DNA of 64,000 nucleotides from Arthrobacter celericrescens (GTDB taxonomy: Bacteria; Actinomycetota; Actinomycetes; Actinomycetales; Micrococcaceae): contig NZ_QYLP01000032.1 in the NCBI RefSeq assembly GCF_003614925.1, positions 2,954-66,953 of the forward strand, read 5' to 3'. Each line of letters opens with the position of its first letter. Position 1 is the first letter of the stretch. The notes under the pieces were generated by a model. That model worked only from the letters and a program-made list of their open reading frames with translations. It did not search any database and was not told the origin of the DNA. Of the stretch, positions 59,707 to 64,000 are shown in pieces. The position numbers and the translations under genes were made by a program.

Positions 59707-60990
59707 ATGCTGCCGGTACTGCGGAACGCGACATACCGGCGCCTGTTCATCGCGCAGCTCGTGGCGCTTCTGGGCACCGGTCTGCTCACTGTGGCCCTGG
59801 GTCTCTTGGCCTTTGACCTGGCGGGGAAGGACGCTGGCGCTGTCCTCGGCACGGCCCTCACCATCAAGATGGCCGCCTATGTGGGTTTCGCCCCGGTGAT
59901 CAACGCCGTCGCGGCGAAGCTGCCGAAGAAGCCGGTGCTGATCGGCGCCGACCTCCTCCGGGCGGCAATGGCCCTGTGCCTGCCGATCATCACCGAAGCC
60001 TGGCAGGTCTATGTGGTGATTTTCCTGCTGCAATCCGCCTCGGCAACGTTCACCCCGGCCTTCCAGTCACTGATCCCTGCCGTCCTCCCCGCCGAACGGG
60101 ACTACACGCGTGCCCTGTCGCTCTCCCGGCTGGCCTACGACCTTGAAGCGCTGGCCAGCCCGGCGATCGCGGCGCTGCTGCTAACGGTCCTCAGTTACAA
60201 CAAGCTGTTCCTCGGGACGGTGGCGGGTTTCCTGCTTTCGGCTCTCCTGGTCGCGGTCACCGCTTTGCCCGCCCCGGCAAACGGCGCGGCAAAGGAGGCC
60301 CCGGCGTCGTTGTGGCACGGCATCACCCTTGGCGCGCGGATCTTCTGGCGGTCTCCCAAGCTGCGGTCGCTGCTGGCGCTGAACCTGGTGGTCGCCGCGC
60401 CCACGGCGCTGGTCCTAGTGAACACCGTGGTCTATGTCCGGGAGGTGCTCCACCGGCCGGAGACGGACCTTGCCCTCGCCCTGGCCTGCTTCGGGGTGGG
60501 TTCCATGACGGTGGCGCTCGGTGCGCCCCGCGTGCTGGAGCGCTTCGGGGACCGTGCCGTCATGCTCACCGGGGCGGCCGTCCTCCCCATGGTGATGTCG
60601 GGCGCCGCGGCCCTGACGTTCCTGGCGGAAGGGGCCGGAACCGATTCAGGCACCTGGGCTTGGCTGCTGGGCCTGTGGTTCCTGCTGGGCGCCGGCACCT
60701 CGACGGTCCTGACGCCGTCGGCCCGGCTGCTGCGGGAAGCTTCGGATGAGGCGACGCGGCCGTACGTGTTCACCGCCCAGTTTTCGCTGTCGCACGCCTG
60801 CTACATCCTCACCTATCCGCTGGCGGGCTGGCTCGGCGCCGCGGCGGGACTCGGCCCGGCTGCCCTCGCGCTGGCATTTGTTGCGATGATAGGCGGTACG
60901 GGTGCATTCCTCTCGTGGCCGCGCAGGTCCGAAGGAGCGCATCCGATCACGAGCCCGGACAGCCGGGGAGCCGCGGAACTCAAGCAATAG
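59707..60990 (+). CDS. MFS transporter (efflux type) co-transcribed with ArsR
   Basis: A 427-residue transporter with twelve predicted helices of the MFS_3/enterobactin-exporter-like group: NATYRRLFIAQLVALLGTGLL in helix 1 and ERDYTRALSLSRLAYDLEALASP (core SLSRLAYDLEALASP) in the middle. ATG 59707 has GAGGGGG at 5 bases; GTG 59704 is in frame but too close. Its last 90 bases lie before the arsR gene, with only 16 bp between. ArsR repressors next to exporters usually sense a metal or small molecule that the transporter expels; the compound here is unknown. Confidence 0.9.
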   Translation: MLPVLRNATYRRLFIAQLVALLGTGLLTVALGLLAFDLAGKDAGAVLGTALTIKMAAYVGFAPVINAVAAKLPKKPVLIGADLLRAAMALCLPIITEAWQVYVVIFLLQSASATFTPAFQSLIPAVLPAERDYTRALSLSRLAYDLEALASPAIAALLLTVLSYNKLFLGTVAGFLLSALLVAVTALPAPANGAAKEAPASLWHGITLGARIFWRSPKLRSLLALNLVVAAPTALVLVNTVVYVREVLHRPETDLALALACFGVGSMTVALGAPRVLERFGDRAVMLTGAAVLPMVMSGAAALTFLAEGAGTDSGTWAWLLGLWFLLGAGTSTVLTPSARLLREASDEATRPYVFTAQFSLSHACYILTYPLAGWLGAAAGLGPAALALAFVAMIGGTGAFLSWPRRSEGAHPITSPDSRGAAELKQ

Positions 60991-61006
60991 GAGCAGGCCT
61001 TTGAGC

Positions 61007-61387
61007 ATGGCCAACGGCGCCGCCGGTGCCATCACGAAACAGCAGGACCCCGCGCCGTCGCTCGTCCACGAGGTCACGCCCGACGCCGAACTGCTGGACA
61101 CCGCGGCCGGAACCTTGCGGATGCTCGCCGAGCCCACCCGGCTGCACCTGCTCTGGCAGCTGACCTCGGGGCCCAAGTCGGTCACCGAACTCACGGACGC
61201 TGCCGACGTTCCGCGCACGGTGGTCAGCCAGCACCTGGCGAAGCTGCGGCTCAGCGGCCTGGTGGACACCCGCAAGGACGGCCGGCACGTCATCTACTCC
61301 CTGCACGACGGTCACCTGGTCCGGCTCATCCGCGAAACGCTGAACCACGCCGACCACCAGCTCACCGGCGAACCGTTCCACGACTGA
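61007..61387 (+). CDS. ArsR family transcriptional regulator
   Basis: A 126-residue winged-helix regulator. The DNA-binding part is LRMLAEPTRLHLLWQLTSGPKSVTELTDAADVPRTVVSQHLAKLRLSGLVDTRKDGRHVIYSL (core VPRTVVSQHLAKLRLSGLV). It has no Cys pair of the ELCVCDL type and only scattered His residues near the C-terminus (HDGHLVRLI, NHADHQ), so metal sensing through an alpha-5 site is possible but not certain. ATG 61007 is used. TTG 61001, with AGGAG 7 bases away, is an alternative. The operator at 59653-59688 is its likely target. Confidence 0.9.
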   Translation: MANGAAGAITKQQDPAPSLVHEVTPDAELLDTAAGTLRMLAEPTRLHLLWQLTSGPKSVTELTDAADVPRTVVSQHLAKLRLSGLVDTRKDGRHVIYSLHDGHLVRLIRETLNHADHQLTGEPFHD

Positions 61388-61409
61388 CGCGGCCCGGTCC
61401 GCGCCTCCG

Positions 61410-61766
61410 TCAGTACCGGTCCGGGAGCGGCGTCCTCATGATGTTCGGCAGCTGCGAGACGAAGCTCGCAATGAGGACGATGTACGCGATGACGAACAGG
61501 AACCAGGCGATGAACAGCCCGATCCCGACCCAGCCCAGGATCCTTCCGTCCTGCGCGGGAACCCCGTAGGCCTCGGCCTTCTTGGACTGCATGAGCGCCA
61601 GCGGGCCGAAGACCACACCGATGGACACGATCCCGAGCACACCGAACACGGCGGCCAGCCTCGCATGCTTCATGCCTTCGAGGTACCAGCGCAGCTGGCC
61701 CTGGGTGACCGGTGTCTGGTCGTGTTGCGGGTATCCGGGCTGGAGATCCGGCGGTGGCGTGGACAT
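61410..61766 (-). CDS. DUF4190-like two-helix membrane protein
   Basis: A 118-residue protein. A Pro/Gln-rich cytoplasmic N-terminus (PPPDLQPGYPQHDQ) precedes two long helices (ARLAAVFGVLGIVSIGVVFGPLAL and ILGWVGIGLFIAWFLFVIAYIVLIA) separated by a basic loop with MQSKKAEAYG. This is the DUF4190 plan common in actinobacteria, function unknown. It converges on arsR with 22 bp between the stops. The 159-bp gap upstream (61767-61925) contains a small hairpin near the Imm5-like gene and no gene. Confidence 0.8.
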   Translation of the reverse strand: MSTPPPDLQPGYPQHDQTPVTQGQLRWYLEGMKHARLAAVFGVLGIVSIGVVFGPLALMQSKKAEAYGVPAQDGRILGWVGIGLFIAWFLFVIAYIVLIASFVSQLPNIMRTPLPDRY

Positions 61767-61925
61767 GCGTTCCCCCTGAATGCAGTTTCGTGGCGCGGCC
61801 TTCCGGGAAGGCGGCGCGTGACAGGCTGAGGATATGTCGAAGCCTCGATGCGGCGCCAGCGACCGCCTCCGCGGAACCCGGCGCTCCGCTACGATTCGCG
61901 GAGCAGACCCGCAAAGGAAACGCCC

Positions 61926-62441
61926 ATGATCCTCCCGAAAGTACGGGACCCCCGCTTGGTCACCGTCCGGCGCGGCGGCACCCTAAGTGACGCCCACCAT
62001 CACCTCCTCGCCGAATGGGCTGCCCGCTGCGCCGAGCATGTCCTCCCTCACTTCGAAGCCGAACGCCCGGACGACCCGCGGCCCCGTGAGGCGATCACGC
62101 AGCTGCGCGCGTGGATCCGCGGCGCCATCGGCATGATGGAGTCCCGTGCGGCCGGCGGCCATGCGATGGCTGCGGCGCGCCCGCTGACCGGTGCCGCCCG
62201 GCATGCGGCTTTCGCCGCAGGCCAGGCCGGGGTGGTGGCACACGTCGCGGAACACGACCTTGGCGCGGCCGCCTACGCCATCAAGGCGGCCGTCGCCGCG
62301 GCTCCCGCCGGGGAAGCCGAGGCAGCCCGCCGCATGGAACGGGACTGGCAGCGGTCCCTGCTGCCGGAGGAGATCCGGGGAATGGTCCTCGAAGACCAGC
62401 GCCGCAGGAGCCCCATCTGCTGGAACGTCTTCGACGACTGA
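61926..62441 (+). CDS. Imm5-like putative immunity protein
   Basis: A 171-residue, mostly helical cytoplasmic protein matching the actinobacterial Imm5-like putative immunity family. The conserved features are VRRGGTLSDAHHHLLAEWAARCAEHVL, here GGTLSDAHHHLLAEWAARCA, then DDPRPREAI, RAWIRGAI, AAFAAGQAGVVAHVAEHDLGAAAYAIKA (core HVAEHDLGAAAYAIKA) and the C-terminal RSPICWNVFDD. The family was named by computational work on toxin loci; biochemistry is lacking. ATG 61926 has AAAGGA upstream. No toxin gene is visible on either side, so it is an orphan in this window. Confidence 0.82.
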   Translation: MILPKVRDPRLVTVRRGGTLSDAHHHLLAEWAARCAEHVLPHFEAERPDDPRPREAITQLRAWIRGAIGMMESRAAGGHAMAAARPLTGAARHAAFAAGQAGVVAHVAEHDLGAAAYAIKAAVAAAPAGEAEAARRMERDWQRSLLPEEIRGMVLEDQRRRSPICWNVFDD

Positions 62442-62445
62442 GGCC

Positions 62446-64000
62446 CTACCCCGCCGCGATCAGGAACTCCTTCAGCAGCGGCCCACTGGTGGTGGCGCCG
62501 AGGCCGCCGTCTTCCACGAACACCGCCACGGCCAGATCGCCGTGCACGGCCACGATCCAGGCGTGGGTCTTGGGCGGGTTGTCCTTGCCGAACTCGGCGG
62601 TGCCGGTCTTTGCACCCACCGGGGCACCCGGCACTTGCGCGAGGAAGCCGGCGTGACCGGAAGTCACCACGGCGCGCATCATGTCGCTGAGGGCTGCCGC
62701 TTCGGCCTTCGTCACCGGTTTCGCGATCGCCGGAGCCGTAGCGGAAGCCGACGACGAGGGCGAGGCACCCGCCGTGGGCGAGGCACCCGCCGTGGGCGAG
62801 GCACCGCCGTCGGACGCACCGCCGTCGCCGCTTTGGGTGCCGCCGTTCAGGACCAGCTGTGGCGACACGGGAGCGCCGTGGCCGACGGACGCAGCCATGA
62901 CAGCCGCGGCGAGCGGCGAGAGCAGCACCTTGCCCTGGCCGATCATGGAGGCGGCATGCTCGGTGCCTTCGGCGTTGCCCGGGACGGAACCGAGGAAGGC
63001 GTCGGCGCCCAGCTTGGGCGCTTCGACGGCCACGCCGAGGGAGGTGGCGGCGGATTCGAGCTGCTGCTGGCTGACCTTGTCCCGGGCGGAGATGAAGGCC
63101 GTGTTGCAGGAGTGTGCGAAGGCGTCCCGGAGGGCCACCGAACCCAGGGAGGACGCGGGATATCCCTCGGCGTTCTTGAAGGTGCGGCCGTCAACGGTGA
63201 GGGTGGGCGTGCACTGCACCTTGGAATCGGGGGTCATGCCGTCGCGGATCATCGCCAGGGAATCAACGATTTTGAACGTGGAGCCGGGCGCGTACTGGCC
63301 CAGCATGGCGGTGTTGTAGCCGTTGCTGCCCGGGCCGGACGCGGCGGCGAGCACGGCCCCGGTGGAGGGCCGGATCGCCACGATGGCCGACGCCGGGCCG
63401 GTGTCCGCGAGGGTGGCCTCGGCGAGCTGCTGCAGCTTCACATCCAACGTGGTCTTCAGCGAGGTCCCGTCCATGGCCGGGACTTCGAACAGGGTGCGCG
63501 GTTCCGCGGCGGTTCCTTCCGCGGCGGTTCCTTCGGCAGGAGCGTCCTGTCCGGGAGCGGGCACGACCGCCACCACGAGGCCGTCCTTGCCGCGCAGCAG
63601 GGAGTCGTACTTTTCCTGCAGGCCGCCGGTGCCGACAATGTCCCCGGCTTTGAGGGCGCCCTTGGACTTTTCGATCTGTTCGGCGCTGGCCTGGCCCACT
63701 GAGCCGAGGACCGGGCGGGCAAAGGTGCGGGTGGGCGCCAGGGACAGGGTGTCCGGCAACGCGACCGCGCCCGGGATCGCCTTCAGCTTCGCCTCGGTGA
63801 TGTCCGCGGTGAAGCCGCGCAGGACGATCGCTTCAACGAAGGCCTGCGGGCCCGCCGCCGCGGACTGCGTGGTGTACTCCGCCACATCCAGGCCGACCAG
63901 CCCGGCCAGGGCGCTTGCCGAGGATTCCACCTTCGCGGCGTCCACCTTGGTTTTGTCCAGGCCGACCCGGATCACCTTGCGGTCCTGCACGATCGGGGTG
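62446..64000 (-). CDS. penicillin-binding protein, transpeptidase domain (5' part missing)
   Basis: At least 517 residues of a class B penicillin-binding protein; the start lies beyond the right edge. The visible N-part includes the dimer-like subdomain (SVGQASAEQIEKSKGALKAGD region) and linker. The transpeptidase domain has the SxxK site YAPGSTFKIVDSLAM, the SxN site AHSCNTAFISA, and KTGTAEFG, so it should be active in cross-linking peptidoglycan outside the membrane. An Ala/Ser/Pro-rich insertion with SPTAGA repeats (62761-62815) lies between the second and third motifs. It ends 4 bp from the convergent Imm5-like gene. Confidence 0.9.
   Translation of the reverse strand, partial: TPIVQDRKVIRVGLDKTKVDAAKVESSASALAGLVGLDVAEYTTQSAAAGPQAFVEAIVLRGFTADITEAKLKAIPGAVALPDTLSLAPTRTFARPVLGSVGQASAEQIEKSKGALKAGDIVGTGGLQEKYDSLLRGKDGLVVAVVPAPGQDAPAEGTAAEGTAAEPRTLFEVPAMDGTSLKTTLDVKLQQLAEATLADTGPASAIVAIRPSTGAVLAAASGPGSNGYNTAMLGQYAPGSTFKIVDSLAMIRDGMTPDSKVQCTPTLTVDGRTFKNAEGYPASSLGSVALRDAFAHSCNTAFISARDKVSQQQLESAATSLGVAVEAPKLGADAFLGSVPGNAEGTEHAASMIGQGKVLLSPLAAAVMAASVGHGAPVSPQLVLNGGTQSGDGGASDGGASPTAGASPTAGASPSSSASATAPAIAKPVTKAEAAALSDMMRAVVTSGHAGFLAQVPGAPVGAKTGTAEFGKDNPPKTHAWIVAVHGDLAVAVFVEDGGLGATTSGPLLKEFLIAAG
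62761..62815. repeat. 18-bp tandem repeat in the PBP gene
   Basis: The unit CGAGGCACCCGCCGTGGG occurs at 62761 and 62779, with a degenerate third copy from 62797. It encodes repeated SPTAGA hexapeptides in a surface-exposed insertion and keeps the frame. Confidence 0.85.

Overview
The window is chromosomal DNA from a GC-rich Gram-positive bacterium, most likely a soil actinobacterium of the Arthrobacter/Pseudarthrobacter group (Micrococcaceae). This is inferred from very high GC in third codon positions, frequent GTG and TTG starts, clear Shine-Dalgarno sites and the gene families present (PucR and TetR regulators, PAP2/diacylglycerol-kinase fusion, Imm5-like protein, intradiol dioxygenase lipoprotein). 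I saw no rRNA, tRNA, CRISPR array, transposase, integrase or phage gene. Coding density is high, with only two gene-free gaps above 300 bp (32977-33475 and 44038-44488).

Layout. (1) 179-868: DUF1345 membrane protein. (2) 869-11717, all minus strand: surface glycan locus with three family-2 glycosyltransferases, an HPr-kinase-like P-loop protein, a flippase, a GT-C-like membrane protein carrying an 11-residue tandem repeat, two small membrane proteins, a metallophosphoesterase and a large secreted protein. (3) 11974-15001: M18 aminopeptidase, intradiol dioxygenase lipoprotein, and a TetR regulator with two exact palindromic operators; two small orphan genes follow at 15293-15808. (4) 15871-19948: ABC exporter plus two-component system. 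(5) 20085-22779: PAP2/DGK fusion and a CalB-like lipase. (6) 22790-32976: unusual amino-acid cluster transcribed from a PucR regulator through glutaminase, amino-acid permease, ATP-grasp ligase, serine hydrolase and a 900-residue Orn/Lys/Arg-type decarboxylase. (7) 33476-46435: a LysR-centred catabolic regulon. (8) 46631-52422: HTH protein, PAP2 phosphatase, maa-tetR-MFS operon, and AraC with a divergent polyol-type dehydrogenase. (9) 52642-64000: ABC-F ATPase, FAD monooxygenase, diguanylate cyclase, TetR with epoxide hydrolase, MFS-ArsR, Imm5-like protein and the 3' part of a penicillin-binding protein.

The most striking signal is in region 7. A 40-bp composite site (CATA-N7-CTTATS-N5-AC-N9-GTCTT) occurs four times with identical internal spacing. 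Each copy has the same orientation toward the gene it precedes: pxpA, the ABC-transporter binding protein, an aminotransferase-RraA/HMG-aldolase pair, and a 67-aa orphan. The lysR gene sits in the middle. This links a 5-oxoprolinase-type lactamase (pxpABC), an importer, a transaminase and an aldolase into one predicted pathway. My inference is catabolism of a pyroglutamate-like lactam whose opened, transaminated product is a 4-hydroxy-2-oxo acid.

Other regulatory DNA is unusually legible. There are paired palindromes for two TetR proteins, an ArsR operator, a 20-bp palindrome containing the maa start codon, a 36-bp near-palindrome in a gene-free gap, and a 56-59 bp extragenic palindrome found twice, each 34 bp past a stop codon.
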